A stretch of DNA of 64,000 nucleotides from Pontibacter burrus (GTDB lineage: Bacteria; Bacteroidota; Bacteroidia; Cytophagales; Hymenobacteraceae): NCBI RefSeq assembly GCF_010686685.1, contig NZ_JAAGWD010000005.1:310001-374000 (forward strand), given 5' to 3'. Shown here piece after piece: positions 1-8,854 of this stretch. Each line of letters begins with the position of its first letter. Position 1 is the first letter of the stretch. The notes under the pieces are model-generated. The model was not told the DNA's origin, searched no databases, and worked only from the letters and a program-made list of their open reading frames with translations. The position numbers and the translations under genes were made by a program.

Positions 1-61
1 GCTTAGAATGACAAAACAACCAACAATTAACAATCATCTTTCCCTTCCGTATCAAAATAAC

Positions 62-69
62 TATATTTG
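62..69 (+). promoter_or_regulatory. Bacteroidota -7 promoter box for fumarylacetoacetase
   Basis: TATATTTG matches the Bacteroidota sigma-A -7 element TAnnTTTG exactly and lies 26 bp before the ATG at 96. No clear -33 element is visible. The assignment is by motif and position only. Confidence 0.6.
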
Positions 70-95
70 CCTATATACTTTTACAATACAGCATC

Positions 96-1367
96 ATGTT
101 AAAAGCAAACGACCCAGCCCTGCACTCATGGATTGAGATCTCTCCTGACAGCGATTTTCCGATTCAGAACCTGCCTTTTGGTATTTTTGAAACTGACGAC
201 CGGGACCCGCGAGTAGGCGTTGCCATCGGCGAATATGTGCTGGACCTGTGCGCTGTGGCACGTCTTAACTTTTTTGAGCTGATCGATATTGACCCGAACG
301 TTTTCCATAGGCCTTACCTGAACGACTTTATTGCCCTTGGCAAACCAACCTGGCGTGCTGTGCGTAACCGCGTATCGGCTTTGCTGCGCAACGACAACGA
401 CGAGATAAGCGGCAGCAGCGACATGATTGACAAATGCCTTGTAAAGCAGAGCGATGTGCGCATGCTGATGCCGGTAAAAGTAGGCAACTACACAGATTTT
501 TATTCCAGCATTGAACATGCTACCAACGTTGGCACTATGTTCCGCGATCCAAAGAATGCGCTACTGCCAAACTGGAAACACATCCCAATTGGCTATCATG
601 GACGTGCCTCATCTATAGTTGTATCCGGTACCGATATCCGCAGACCAAACGGGCAAACAAAAGCACCGGATGCCGATGCGCCAACTTTTGGTCCTTCACG
701 TCTTCTGGACTTTGAACTGGAAGTAGCTTTTATAACCGGCAAAGAAACCAAACTGGGTGAAAGCATTACGCCTAACGAAGCGGATAACTATATCTTTGGT
801 CTGGTGCTGTTCAACGACTGGTCGGCAAGGGATATGCAGACATGGGAGTATGTGCCATTGGGGCCATTCCTGGCAAAAAGCTTTGCTTCGTCTATTTCGC
901 CGTGGGTAGTAACCCTTGATGCGCTGGAACCATTCAAAGTAAAAGGCCCTGCGCAGGACCCGAAACCACTGCCTTACCTGGAGTTCTCTGGTAACCATAA
1001 CTATGACATCAAGCTGGAAGTGCTTATTCAGCCGGAAGGTGCTGCAGAAAACAGCATCTGCCATTCCAACTTTAAGTACATGTACTGGAACATGAACCAG
1101 CAACTGGCGCACCAGAGCAGCAACGGATGTAACATTCAGGTGGGCGACATGTATGCGTCCGGAACTATAAGCGGCTCCGATAAAGGCTCTTACGGTTCTA
1201 TGTTGGAACTAACCTGGCGCGGCACACAACCTATAAAACTATCAGATGGCACCGAACGCAAATTCATAAACGATTACGACACCGTGATCATGCGCGGCTA
1301 CGGTGAGCGCAACGGCATCCGTATCGGTTTTGGCGAAGTAAAAGGCAAAGTGCTCCCAGCCCTTTAA
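96..1367 (+). CDS. fahA: Fumarylacetoacetase (tyrosine catabolism)
   Basis: This enzyme hydrolyses 4-fumarylacetoacetate to fumarate and acetoacetate, the last step of tyrosine and homogentisate breakdown in the cytoplasm. The 423 residues match the usual full length of about 420. A small N-terminal domain (about 1-120) is followed by the FAH fold. The metal ligands are visible as D134 (YTDFYSS), E207 and E209 (DFELEVAF) and D241 (FNDWSARD), with the catalytic histidine at H141. The ATG at 96 follows a TAnnTTTG box. No other tyrosine-degradation gene is adjacent. The gene holds few copies of the AACTATAG motif, as in other well-conserved genes here. Confidence 0.95.
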   Translation: MLKANDPALHSWIEISPDSDFPIQNLPFGIFETDDRDPRVGVAIGEYVLDLCAVARLNFFELIDIDPNVFHRPYLNDFIALGKPTWRAVRNRVSALLRNDNDEISGSSDMIDKCLVKQSDVRMLMPVKVGNYTDFYSSIEHATNVGTMFRDPKNALLPNWKHIPIGYHGRASSIVVSGTDIRRPNGQTKAPDADAPTFGPSRLLDFELEVAFITGKETKLGESITPNEADNYIFGLVLFNDWSARDMQTWEYVPLGPFLAKSFASSISPWVVTLDALEPFKVKGPAQDPKPLPYLEFSGNHNYDIKLEVLIQPEGAAENSICHSNFKYMYWNMNQQLAHQSSNGCNIQVGDMYASGTISGSDKGSYGSMLELTWRGTQPIKLSDGTERKFINDYDTVIMRGYGERNGIRIGFGEVKGKVLPAL

Positions 1368-1682
1368 TTGCTGGTTGTTAATTGTTGATTGTTAAATTGT
1401 TGATAGCTGGCGAGAGCTTGTAGCTCGTGCCCAAATATAAAGTTGAATCGGTATTGCAAACTATAGTTCGGCACGAGCTACAAGCTCGCGCCAGCAGAAG
1501 AATCATCTCGTGTAGCAAACTATAGATATCAAATTATAGCATCAACTATAAACTATAAAACCACTGCTAACCCGGTGGTTTTATAGTTTAAGAGCAACCA
1601 TTGCCGGCTTACCTCAGAAGCCGTATATTTGAAAGCAGCCAGTTATACTGTATCACAAACTATAGTTATACTTTACAAATTC
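1368..1682. repeat. Intergenic stretch with an REP-like inverted repeat and palindrome copies
   Basis: Arms at 1407-1431 and 1470-1494 form a 25-bp inverted repeat with one mismatch, containing CTGGCGCGAGCTTGTAGC. The loop holds an exact AACTATAGTT (1459-1468), and a second copy is at 1658-1667. A low-complexity TTGTTAATTGTTGATTG run lies at 1373-1400. A short AAACCAC/GTGGTTT hairpin near 1558-1585 may be a weak terminator for fahA. No gene is seen. Confidence 0.7.
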
Positions 1683-2582
1683 ATGGCCTATAAAACCATT
1701 GATCCACAAGACGTTAAAACCGCTGAAGTACATGCGCTTTTATTAGGCGCCATTGCCCCGCGCCCGATTGCCTTTGCCAGCACCACCGACCTGGAAGGAA
1801 ATGTAAACCTGAGCCCGTTCAGCTTTTTTAACGTGTTCAGTGCCAAGCCTCCAATTTTGGTCTTTTCACCTGCCCGCCGCGTGCGTGACAATACCAGCAA
1901 ACATACCCTGGAAAATGTACTGGCTACCAAAGAGGTGGTGATCAACATTGCCAACTATGATATTGTAGAGCAGATGTCGCTGGCCAGCACAGAGTACGAC
2001 CGTGGGATTAACGAATTTGTGAAGTCCGGATTAACACCGGAAGCTTCGGTTCTGGTGGCTCCGCCTCGCGTGCAGGAAGCGCCGGTTTCGTTTGAGTGCA
2101 AGGTAAATGAGGTGATTAGTTTAGGTCCGGAAGGCGGCGCAGGCAACCTGGTAATTTGCGAGGTGCTGCTGATGCACATAAACGAAGATATCCTGGACGA
2201 GAACGGTAAAATTAACCCGTACAAACTGGACGGCGTTGCCCGTATGGGTGGTGATTATTACCTGCGTGCAAACGGCGATTGCATCTTCGAGCTTCCTAAA
2301 CCAGTTAAAAACAAGGGTATCGGTATAGATCAACTTCCTGCGCACATCCGCAACAGCACGATACTTACAGGCAATAACCTGGCCCGCTTAGGCAACTCTG
2401 AAACCATACCTACAATAGAGGAAGTGGAATCCTACAAGGACGAACCTATAGTTGCCTATACTATAAACAAGTTTAAAGATAACCCTGCCGCATTACGACA
2501 AGAGTTGGAACAATTGGGTAAAAAACTATTGGAAAACAATCAGGTGCAGGAAGCGTGGAAAGTTTTACTCATTAACCAGTGA
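1683..2582 (+). CDS. Flavin reductase-like (DIM6/NTAB family) FMN-binding protein
   Basis: This is a 299-residue cytoplasmic protein of the flavin reductase-like split-barrel family that binds FMN. The N-terminal half carries the family pattern: GAIAPRPIAFAST, then LSPFSFFNVFSAKPP, then DNTSKHTLEN. An upstream TTG at 1629 would add 18 residues unlike the family, so I chose the ATG at 1683 (MAYKTIDPQD). Substrate and physiological role are not known from sequence; relatives act as flavin reductases or in aromatic degradation. Its position behind fahA, 315 bp away, hints at a catabolic role but they do not form a tight operon. The gene ends before a strong bidirectional terminator. Confidence 0.85.
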   Translation: MAYKTIDPQDVKTAEVHALLLGAIAPRPIAFASTTDLEGNVNLSPFSFFNVFSAKPPILVFSPARRVRDNTSKHTLENVLATKEVVINIANYDIVEQMSLASTEYDRGINEFVKSGLTPEASVLVAPPRVQEAPVSFECKVNEVISLGPEGGAGNLVICEVLLMHINEDILDENGKINPYKLDGVARMGGDYYLRANGDCIFELPKPVKNKGIGIDQLPAHIRNSTILTGNNLARLGNSETIPTIEEVESYKDEPIVAYTINKFKDNPAALRQELEQLGKKLLENNQVQEAWKVLLINQ

Positions 2583-2650
2583 TTAAAGGGATTTACCTGA
2601 TTAATAAGGCCTTATAACTATAGTTACTTCTGATAAATAAATTCAGTAAT

Positions 2651-2693
2651 TCAATAAGAAAGAGACGTATTAACTGCGTCTCTTTTTTATTGA
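2651..2693. terminator. Bidirectional terminator between convergent genes
   Basis: Arms 2651-2667 and 2677-2693 pair over 17 bp with one mismatch (GAGACG/CGTCTC at the top, A/T-rich at the base) around a 9-nt loop. T runs follow on both strands, so it can end both the flavin reductase-like gene and ald. Confidence 0.8.
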
Positions 2694-2719
2694 ATCATAT
2701 TTCAGTAAAAATCTTAGTC

Positions 2720-3949
2720 TTAGTTACGTACCGCAATCATCAGCCCCAGTTCCTTATAACGCATTCCGAAACGCTTGGCGATCTGGGCGTTGGTCAGGCT
2801 GCCTTTGTAGATGTATACGCCGCTGCGGTAGTGCTCGTTGGTAAACAGTGCTTCGCTTACGCCGCCATACTTGGATATTTCTGTAAAGATTGGGGTAAAG
2901 ATATTGCTGAGTGCTGTAGTGGCCGTGCGTGGCACCCGCGACGGAATGTTGGGCACGCAGTAATGGATGATATCGTATTTGCGATAAATCGGGCGGCTAT
3001 GTGTTGTTAGCTCAGACGTTTCGAAGCAGCCACCGTGGTCGATGCACACATCAATGATAACAGAGCCTGGCTTCATCTGCGACACCACGCTTTCCTCTAC
3101 CATACACGGCATACGGCCATCTTCGGCAACAAGCGCCCCGATCACCACATCCGCCTCTTTTATCTCGTGGTTCAGTACGGCTTTATCTAACGTAGAAGTA
3201 AATAGCTGCGTGCCCACGTTATGCTTCAGGCGGCGCAGTTTGTAAATATGGTTGTCAAAGACTTTTACCTCAGCACCAAGGCCCAATGCAGCGCGCGCCG
3301 CATATTCAGCTACGGTACCAGCACCAAGTATCACCACTTTGCTTGGGGGCACACCGGTTATACCACCCAATATAATACCACGCCCGTCGTTGCTGATGCT
3401 CAGGTATTCTGCCGCAATCAGCATAACCGTGCTACCCGCAATCTCGCTCATAGCCCTTACCACAGGCTTGGATTCCGATTTATCGCGGAGCAGCTCGAAC
3501 GAAATGGCATTTATTTTTTTGCGTTGCAGCGCATTGATGTACTCTGATGTTAAACTGCCGAATTGCAAAGCAGAAATGAGCGTTTGCCCCGGTCGCAGAT
3601 ACTCTATTTCATCGTAAGTGGGCGGTGCCACTTTCAGGATGATGTTGGCGTCGTAAACCTCTTTGGTAGAGTACACTATTTTTGCGCCTGCTTCCGAAAA
3701 TTCGTGATCAGAGTATTTGGACGGGCTTCCGGCACCAGCTTCTATCAGGATGCGGTGGCCATAGTCGGTCAGCTGTTTTACGGCATCGGGCGTAAGGCCA
3801 ATGCGGTTTTCCTGGAACGAAGATTCTTTCGGAATTCCTATAAACAAGCTGCGCCTGCGTTCCTCAACAGCCAGCATCGACTCCTTCGGGAAAAGGGCCT
3901 CGGCAGTGGCAATCTTTCCAAATTCTACAGCAAATCGCTCCGTCGTCAT
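2720..3949 (-). CDS. ald: Alanine dehydrogenase
   Basis: It catalyses NAD-dependent oxidative deamination of L-alanine to pyruvate and ammonia. The 409 residues contain the alanine dehydrogenase/PNT N-terminal domain (IPKESSFQENRIGLTP at 39-54) and the Rossmann domain with GAGTVA at 209-214 followed by the acidic FDNH. The C-terminal IDHGG and VPNIPSRVPRTAT segments are also typical. It is somewhat longer than the 370-residue Bacillus enzyme because of an N-terminal extension of about 30 residues, common in the Bacteroidota form. Its start lies directly after the tsaE stop codon, so it is the last gene of a porX-tsaE-ald operon. Confidence 0.93.
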   Translation of the reverse strand: MTTERFAVEFGKIATAEALFPKESMLAVEERRRSLFIGIPKESSFQENRIGLTPDAVKQLTDYGHRILIEAGAGSPSKYSDHEFSEAGAKIVYSTKEVYDANIILKVAPPTYDEIEYLRPGQTLISALQFGSLTSEYINALQRKKINAISFELLRDKSESKPVVRAMSEIAGSTVMLIAAEYLSISNDGRGIILGGITGVPPSKVVILGAGTVAEYAARAALGLGAEVKVFDNHIYKLRRLKHNVGTQLFTSTLDKAVLNHEIKEADVVIGALVAEDGRMPCMVEESVVSQMKPGSVIIDVCIDHGGCFETSELTTHSRPIYRKYDIIHYCVPNIPSRVPRTATTALSNIFTPIFTEISKYGGVSEALFTNEHYRSGVYIYKGSLTNAQIAKRFGMRYKELGLMIAVRN

Positions 3950-3950
3950 A

Positions 3951-4397
3951 CTATACCTTGTTAATCGTCATGGTACGCACCTCGCTGTTTGCGTCGGGTT
4001 GCAGCGTTACAAGCAGATAATGTTCCGGCAATAACCCCGGTATCAGTGAAGGCCATTCTATCAGGCAGATATTACCCGAATCGAAGTACTCCAGTGCCCC
4101 GATGTTAAGCGCCTCACGCTCATTGCTTATTCTATAAAAATCGAAATGGTAAATTAGTTTCCCGTTTTCGGATTCATACTCGTTTACAAGGGCAAATGTT
4201 GGGCTGCTTACGTTCTCACGCACACCAAACTGGCGACATAACTCCTTAATAAGGGTAGTTTTGCCGGCCCCCATCGGTCCTTCAAATAAAATTACCGGCT
4301 CTTCGCTGGTTGCATCCAGTAACAGGGCAGCTGCTTCAGGCAGATCATCAAGGGTGGCCATTACAAAGCGGGCCTGCTCAACTCCGGTATTATACAT
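3951..4397 (-). CDS. tsaE: tRNA threonylcarbamoyladenosine biosynthesis ATPase TsaE
   Basis: TsaE is the P-loop ATPase that works with TsaB and TsaD to form t6A at position 37 of ANN-decoding tRNAs. The 148-residue protein has the Walker A motif GPMGAGKTT (residues 40-48), followed by the family segments SSPTFALVNEY and YHFDFYR and the conserved LIEWP. Its start overlaps the end of porX by 8 bp and its stop abuts ald, so translation is probably coupled. TsaE next to PorX is, as far as I recall, a common arrangement in this phylum. Confidence 0.95.
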   Translation of the reverse strand: MYNTGVEQARFVMATLDDLPEAAALLLDATSEEPVILFEGPMGAGKTTLIKELCRQFGVRENVSSPTFALVNEYESENGKLIYHFDFYRISNEREALNIGALEYFDSGNICLIEWPSLIPGLLPEHYLLVTLQPDANSEVRTMTINKV

Positions 4398-5952
4398 TTT
4401 TAGGTGTAAGCGTTACAAAAGGTATGATGCATTCTTCCAACGATACTCCTCCGTGCTGGAACGTGTCCTTGTAATAATTCACGTAGTAGTTATAGTTGTT
4501 TGGATACGCGAAAAAGTAATCTTCTATCGCGAACACAAACGTAGTGGAAACGTTGGCCTTTGGCAAGAAAAATCGCTCTGGTTTGCGCACAGTAAACACA
4601 TCTTTATCGGTGTAGCCCAGGTTTTTACCATGCTTGTAGCGCAGGTTGGTGTTGGTCTGGCGGTCGCCGATGATCTTGAATGGGCGCTTTACTCTTATAG
4701 TTCCGTGGTCGGTGGTGATGATCAGGCGGCCTTTTTTCTCGGCAATCAGTTTCAGGGTATCGAACAGCGGCGAGTGCAGGAACCACGAACGGGTAATAGA
4801 ACGGTAGGCCGATTCGTCGGGGGCCAGTTCGCGCACCATGTTGCTGTCTGTTCGGGCATGCGAGAGCATATCCACGAAGTTGTAAACTATAACATTCAGT
4901 TTGTTATTGTCCAGGTTACTGAACTTGCTGAGCAGATCTTTTCCGGCCGAAACGTTAGTTATTTTATGGTAACTATGCTTTTCGGTGATGCGGTTCTGCT
5001 GTAGTTGTATTTCCAGGAACTCCGGTTCGTTCAGGTTTTTGCCTTCTTCCTCATCATCGCTCACCCACAGGTTAGGGTATTTTTTAGCGATTTCGGTTGG
5101 CAGCATACCTGAGAAAATGGCGTTACGGGCATAGGCTGTTGTGGTCGGAAGTATTGAATAGTACATCTCCTCCGAATCCACTGTAAAATAATCGTTAATA
5201 ATAGGCTCCAGCACTTTCCACTGGTCATAGCGCAGGTTATCGATCAGCACAAAATACACCGGCCTCTCCGACTCCTTCATCATCGGGAAAACACGCTCCT
5301 TAAACACTTGGTGCGACATCAGCGGCGCATCGTCGCTTTCCTTGTTAATCCAGTCCTCATAGTTATCCATGATAAACTTGGCGAAATTCGAGTTGGCCTC
5401 GTCTTTCTGCATGTTTATCACATCGGCCATGCTTTTGTTTTCGGTTTCGTCTATTTCCAGCTCCCAGTAAGTCAGCTTTTTATAGATGTCTGCCCACTCG
5501 CTTGGGCTCAGGCGCTCGCCGAAGGCCATGCCCAACTGGCGGAAATCGCGCTGGTAACTCTGGTTGGTTCTCTCGGTTACAAGGCGTGATTTCTCAAGCG
5601 CTTTTTTAACCGAAAGCAGGATCTGGTTTGGATTTAGCGGTTTTATGAGGTAATCGGTAATCTTCGCGCCGATGGCTTCTTCCATAATGTGCTCTTCCTC
5701 GCTCTTTGTGATCATGATCACGGGCATGGCCGGGCGTATGGTCTTTATTTCGTTCAGGGCTTCGAGGCCGCTGATGCCGGGCATGTTCTCATCCAGGAAA
5801 ACAACATCGTAAGGCTGTTCCTGCACTTTATCTATGGCATCGGCACCGCTGTTTACAGGGGTAATGTCGTAGCCTTTGTCTTCCAGGAACAGAATATGGG
5901 GTTTGAGCAGGTCGATCTCGTCATCGGCCCATAAAATCGTATATCTTTGCAT
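4390..5952 (-). CDS. porX: PorX: response regulator with PglZ/alkaline-phosphatase-like domain
   Basis: PorX is the response regulator of the PorX/PorY system that controls the type IX secretion system in Bacteroidota. The receiver domain spans about residues 1-120 with the acidic pair D10-D11 and the phosphoacceptor D54 (VFLDENMPG). A linker leads to a C-terminal PglZ (alkaline phosphatase superfamily) domain, with VLIDNLRYDQWK, TTTAYARNAIFSG, IITTDHGTIR and HGGVSLEE, which in studied PorX proteins hydrolyses nucleotides. At 520 residues it is full length. No porY or por structural gene is in the window, as is usual because the system is scattered. It heads the porX-tsaE-ald operon. Confidence 0.93.
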   Translation of the reverse strand: MQRYTILWADDEIDLLKPHILFLEDKGYDITPVNSGADAIDKVQEQPYDVVFLDENMPGISGLEALNEIKTIRPAMPVIMITKSEEEHIMEEAIGAKITDYLIKPLNPNQILLSVKKALEKSRLVTERTNQSYQRDFRQLGMAFGERLSPSEWADIYKKLTYWELEIDETENKSMADVINMQKDEANSNFAKFIMDNYEDWINKESDDAPLMSHQVFKERVFPMMKESERPVYFVLIDNLRYDQWKVLEPIINDYFTVDSEEMYYSILPTTTAYARNAIFSGMLPTEIAKKYPNLWVSDDEEEGKNLNEPEFLEIQLQQNRITEKHSYHKITNVSAGKDLLSKFSNLDNNKLNVIVYNFVDMLSHARTDSNMVRELAPDESAYRSITRSWFLHSPLFDTLKLIAEKKGRLIITTDHGTIRVKRPFKIIGDRQTNTNLRYKHGKNLGYTDKDVFTVRKPERFFLPKANVSTTFVFAIEDYFFAYPNNYNYYVNYYKDTFQHGGVSLEECIIPFVTLTPKNV

Positions 5953-6225
5953 AGTTTTATTTAGATAAATTGCTAAACTGTTTAATTGCTAAATGGTTGT
6001 TTGTATGTGGCAACCTACTTTACCGCTCACTTGCTTCAAAATCTGCAACTGGCACTAAAAACGGCTGCTATAGTTCAAGGTTCACTGCCCGCAACCCGGC
6101 CAAACTATACTTACGGATTATAGCTGCGTAAGAGTAGATTGCCTGCTTTTTAAGGCGATAGTATACAGGTTAGCAGCACAGTAATTTAACCATTCAACCC
6201 TTTAACAATTAAACCTTTGGTTTTT

Positions 6226-7455
6226 GTGAACAAGAAAAAAATCTTCAACGACCCGGTTTACGGCTTTATAACAGTTCCGTCTGAGCTCTTGTTCGACATC
6301 ATCGACCATCCTTACTTTCAGCGCCTGCGCCGCATTAAACAGCTTGGCCTTACCGAGATGGTTTATCCCGGAGCGCTACACACCCGTTTCCATCATGCGC
6401 TGGGTGCCATGCACCTGATGAACACAGCCTTACAAACTCTGAAAAGTAAAAATAACGAAATTTCTGATAGCGAGTTTGAAGCATCGTTAATTGCCATTCT
6501 GCTCCACGACATCGGTCATGGTCCATTCTCGCACGCCCTTGAAACCGCTATTTTTAAGGAAGTGCATCACGAGCATCTGTCGCTGCACATCATGCACATG
6601 CTTAACGAAGAGTTTAACGGAAGATTGAGCCTGGCCATTGATATTTTTACCGATAACTACGAGCGCAGGTTTTTTCACCAACTGGTGTCGAGCCAGCTGG
6701 ACGTTGACCGCCTCGATTACCTGAACCGCGACAGCTTTTATACCGGCGTGTACGAGGGTAAAATTGGCGCAGACCGCATCATCAAAATGCTGGATGTGGC
6801 CAATGATAAACTGGTAGTTGAAGAAAAGGCGATCTATAGTATCGAAAACTTTCTGGTGAGCCGCCGCCTGATGTACTGGCAGGTATACCTGCATAAAACC
6901 GTAATCAGTGCTGAAAACATGGTGCTTCGTGCTGTGCAGCGCGCCCGCGAATTATTACAGCAAGGCATAGATGTACCGGCCAGCCCCTGCCTCAAGTTCT
7001 TCCTGTCCAGTGACCTGACCATGCAGGATTTTGTGCAGGACCCAACTATACTGGAGCGTTTTGTAAGCCTGGATGACCACGACATCTGGAGCGGCATCAA
7101 ACAATGGGCTTCTCACCCGGACAGCGTTCTGGCTTATCTCTCAAAGTGCATCCTCAACCGCAAGCTTTTCAAAGTCATCATCTCCAGCAAACCTATAGAT
7201 GAGGAAATGATGCTGGGCATTAGCGAACTGGTACAGGAGCGCTTTAAAATTTCTGAAGAAGACGTAAAGTACCTGATGATTGCCGGTAAAATCAGCAACA
7301 ATGCCTACCAAGTAGAAGGCCAGTCGATTGATGTGCTTACCAAATCCGGTTACGTCATAAACGCTGCAGATGCTTCTGATTTGCCTAATATTCAGGCGTT
7401 GAGTAATAAAGTGGAGAAGTATTTTGTTTGTTATCCTAGGGAAGTAGCGCAGTAG
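6226..7455 (+). CDS. HD-domain phosphohydrolase (SAMHD1/dGTPase-like)
   Basis: This cytoplasmic metal-dependent phosphohydrolase carries HTRFHHALG and the HD signature LLHDIGHGPFSH (His-Asp near residues 94-95), followed by VSSQLDVDRLDYLNRD, the typical order in the SAMHD1/dNTPase-like HD family. Its substrate is unproven; nucleotides are likely. I prefer the GTG at 6226 (MNKKKIFNDP) to the TTG at 6217. In many Bacteroidota this gene directly precedes lpxD. Here lpxD lies 12 kb away on the other strand, with repeat copies at both junctions, which points to an inversion. Confidence 0.9.
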   Translation: MNKKKIFNDPVYGFITVPSELLFDIIDHPYFQRLRRIKQLGLTEMVYPGALHTRFHHALGAMHLMNTALQTLKSKNNEISDSEFEASLIAILLHDIGHGPFSHALETAIFKEVHHEHLSLHIMHMLNEEFNGRLSLAIDIFTDNYERRFFHQLVSSQLDVDRLDYLNRDSFYTGVYEGKIGADRIIKMLDVANDKLVVEEKAIYSIENFLVSRRLMYWQVYLHKTVISAENMVLRAVQRARELLQQGIDVPASPCLKFFLSSDLTMQDFVQDPTILERFVSLDDHDIWSGIKQWASHPDSVLAYLSKCILNRKLFKVIISSKPIDEEMMLGISELVQERFKISEEDVKYLMIAGKISNNAYQVEGQSIDVLTKSGYVINAADASDLPNIQALSNKVEKYFVCYPREVAQ

Positions 7456-7496
7456 GGATTTTGATCGGGGTAAATTCTAGTTCTATAGTTTAATAA

Positions 7497-8165
7497 TCTG
7501 TCATGTTGAGCGTTAGCCGAGACATCTTATATGTTTTATAGTTAACTATAGTTGCTCCTCGACACAAGTAGTCTCTTCTATAGCCACCACTTATCTTGGG
7601 AGCTCTACTGACCTATCGTTATCATAGATGCTTTGGTGCGCTCCCGGCCGCGTGGCCTCGTCTTCGGGCATCGCGCTGCTGCCTTCTTGCTATCCTCCTG
7701 CGTCGGATTGCCTGGCGGCACCGCAACAAGTCAAAGGCGCTCAACCCAAAGACTGATATCTTTCGATAGCTATAACCATAGTTACTTGTGTGGCTATAGT
7801 TGCATCGCCTTTCCGAGGTGGTAACTCCGTGGGGCAGGCTGCGCCTGCCTGTTCATGGTCTGCAACTATAGAACAATAGTTGAGACTATAGCAGTAACAG
7901 AAAGTCCCCCTTTGAAGGGGGTAGGGGGATGATTAACCGCCAACTATAGTACTATAATATAGAATATAGTAACAGTAGAATTCCCCTCTTGAGAGGGGCA
8001 GGGGTGGGTTAATAGCCAACTATGGTACTATAGCCGCAACTTTACAATAGCTAAGAAGCTCCCCGCCTTAGACTACCGAGAAGCGATTTCGAAGGTAGCG
8101 AGCGTAGCTCTGAGGGGATAAAGGGGTGGTTGAATCACAGCAACTATAAAACTATAGCTCCAACT
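7497..8165 (+). repeat. Composite intergenic repeat, copy A
   Basis: This gene-free stretch fills most of 7456-8214. In order it holds an REP-like CGAGACATCTTATATG segment, an exact AACTATAGTT (7544-7553), a GC-rich core at 7631-7770 (from CTTTGGTGCGCTCCCGG to TTTCGATAGC), a CAGGCTGCGCCTGCC segment, and two hairpins, CCCCCTTTGAAGGGGG (7906-7921) and CCCCTCTTGAGAGGGG (7983-7998), separated by CTATAG-type motifs. The core recurs at 62944-63081 in the same orientation and in reverse at 20435, 27278 and 45676. A short open frame over the core is not credible as a gene. The element lies at the left edge of the proposed inversion. Confidence 0.85.
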
Positions 8166-8214
8166 ATATCAAACAGCTTCAATCCATTTAAATCCTTTTC
8201 GGTTCTGACTGAAA

Positions 8215-8814
8215 TCACTCCTCCATTACAGAACTCAAAACCTTACTCACCTGCTCCGTAAGTTTTGGCAACACATCACTCAGGCCTTCTTTTTTTGCTG
8301 AATAGTTGAGCTGCACTTGCCTTACGCCAATCCGATATTCCAGCAAACCCTGCTCAGCTTCGGTAAAATAGTATAAGTGCACGGGGTCGTCTGTGGTTGA
8401 GACGGCATAAGCACGAAAAGTAAAATTATTCCGGATGAGGTGTTGAGTGGGTGCACGGTTCTCGAGGTAGCGTTGGGTTACTACCGTGTCTAACGCTATA
8501 GTTGTTTCGAGCTGGTAAATAGCTTTAATGTTGCCTTCGGGGAACTGCCACTGCTGTATTTTATAATTGCCTTTTGTGCTCTGGCTGTACTTGCTGCTGC
8601 TTACGTCTATAGTTGCTACCACGCCAAATAGCTGTAGATCATGAACTATAGTTTGTACCGATGGGCTGGCCGACGTATTGTCGCTGATAAAAACAGAAGT
8701 GGTACTGAGCTGCTTCAGGTCTTTTTCCAGATCCTGTCTAAAGCTATAGTTGCCAGCTATAGTTTGTAGCAATAACATGAAGGGAAGTATAGTTTGTACG
8801 AGTAACATAAACAT
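8215..8814 (-). CDS. Secreted or periplasmic hypothetical protein
   Basis: I do not recognise this 199-residue protein. Residues 1-21 are a hydrophobic export signal with no lipobox cysteine, so the product is probably periplasmic. The rest is a mixed polar sequence with likely beta strands (FRAYAVSTTDDPVHLYYF) and an amphipathic C-terminal helix (VLPKLTEQVSKVLSS). The gene is unusually rich in CTATAGTT copies (near 8499, 8607, 8644-8653, 8742 and 8757). Two of them encode the repeated QTI tripeptides of the signal peptide. It lies 42 bp after the 8857-9372 gene and may be co-transcribed with it. Confidence 0.6.
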   Translation of the reverse strand: MFMLLVQTILPFMLLLQTIAGNYSFRQDLEKDLKQLSTTSVFISDNTSASPSVQTIVHDLQLFGVVATIDVSSSKYSQSTKGNYKIQQWQFPEGNIKAIYQLETTIALDTVVTQRYLENRAPTQHLIRNNFTFRAYAVSTTDDPVHLYYFTEAEQGLLEYRIGVRQVQLNYSAKKEGLSDVLPKLTEQVSKVLSSVMEE

Positions 8815-8854
8815 CGATTTAGAACTTATACTTCCTTCTCCAAATTTCGTGCTG

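Noticed and set aside
696..1112. Long antisense open frames over fahA and over other conserved genes
   Set aside because: They overlap well-supported genes, lack family features and mirror the codon pattern of the true strand.
1629..1682. Upstream TTG start of the flavin reductase-like gene
   Set aside because: It adds 18 residues unlike the family and contains a palindrome copy; the ATG at 1683 gives the expected N terminus.
7633..7824. Open frame of 63 codons over the GC-rich core of copy A, with a similar peptide in the frame at 27247-27465
   Set aside because: The shared peptide follows from the repeated DNA. The frames differ in strand context, start and end, and copies B and D do not keep them open, so I do not call a gene.
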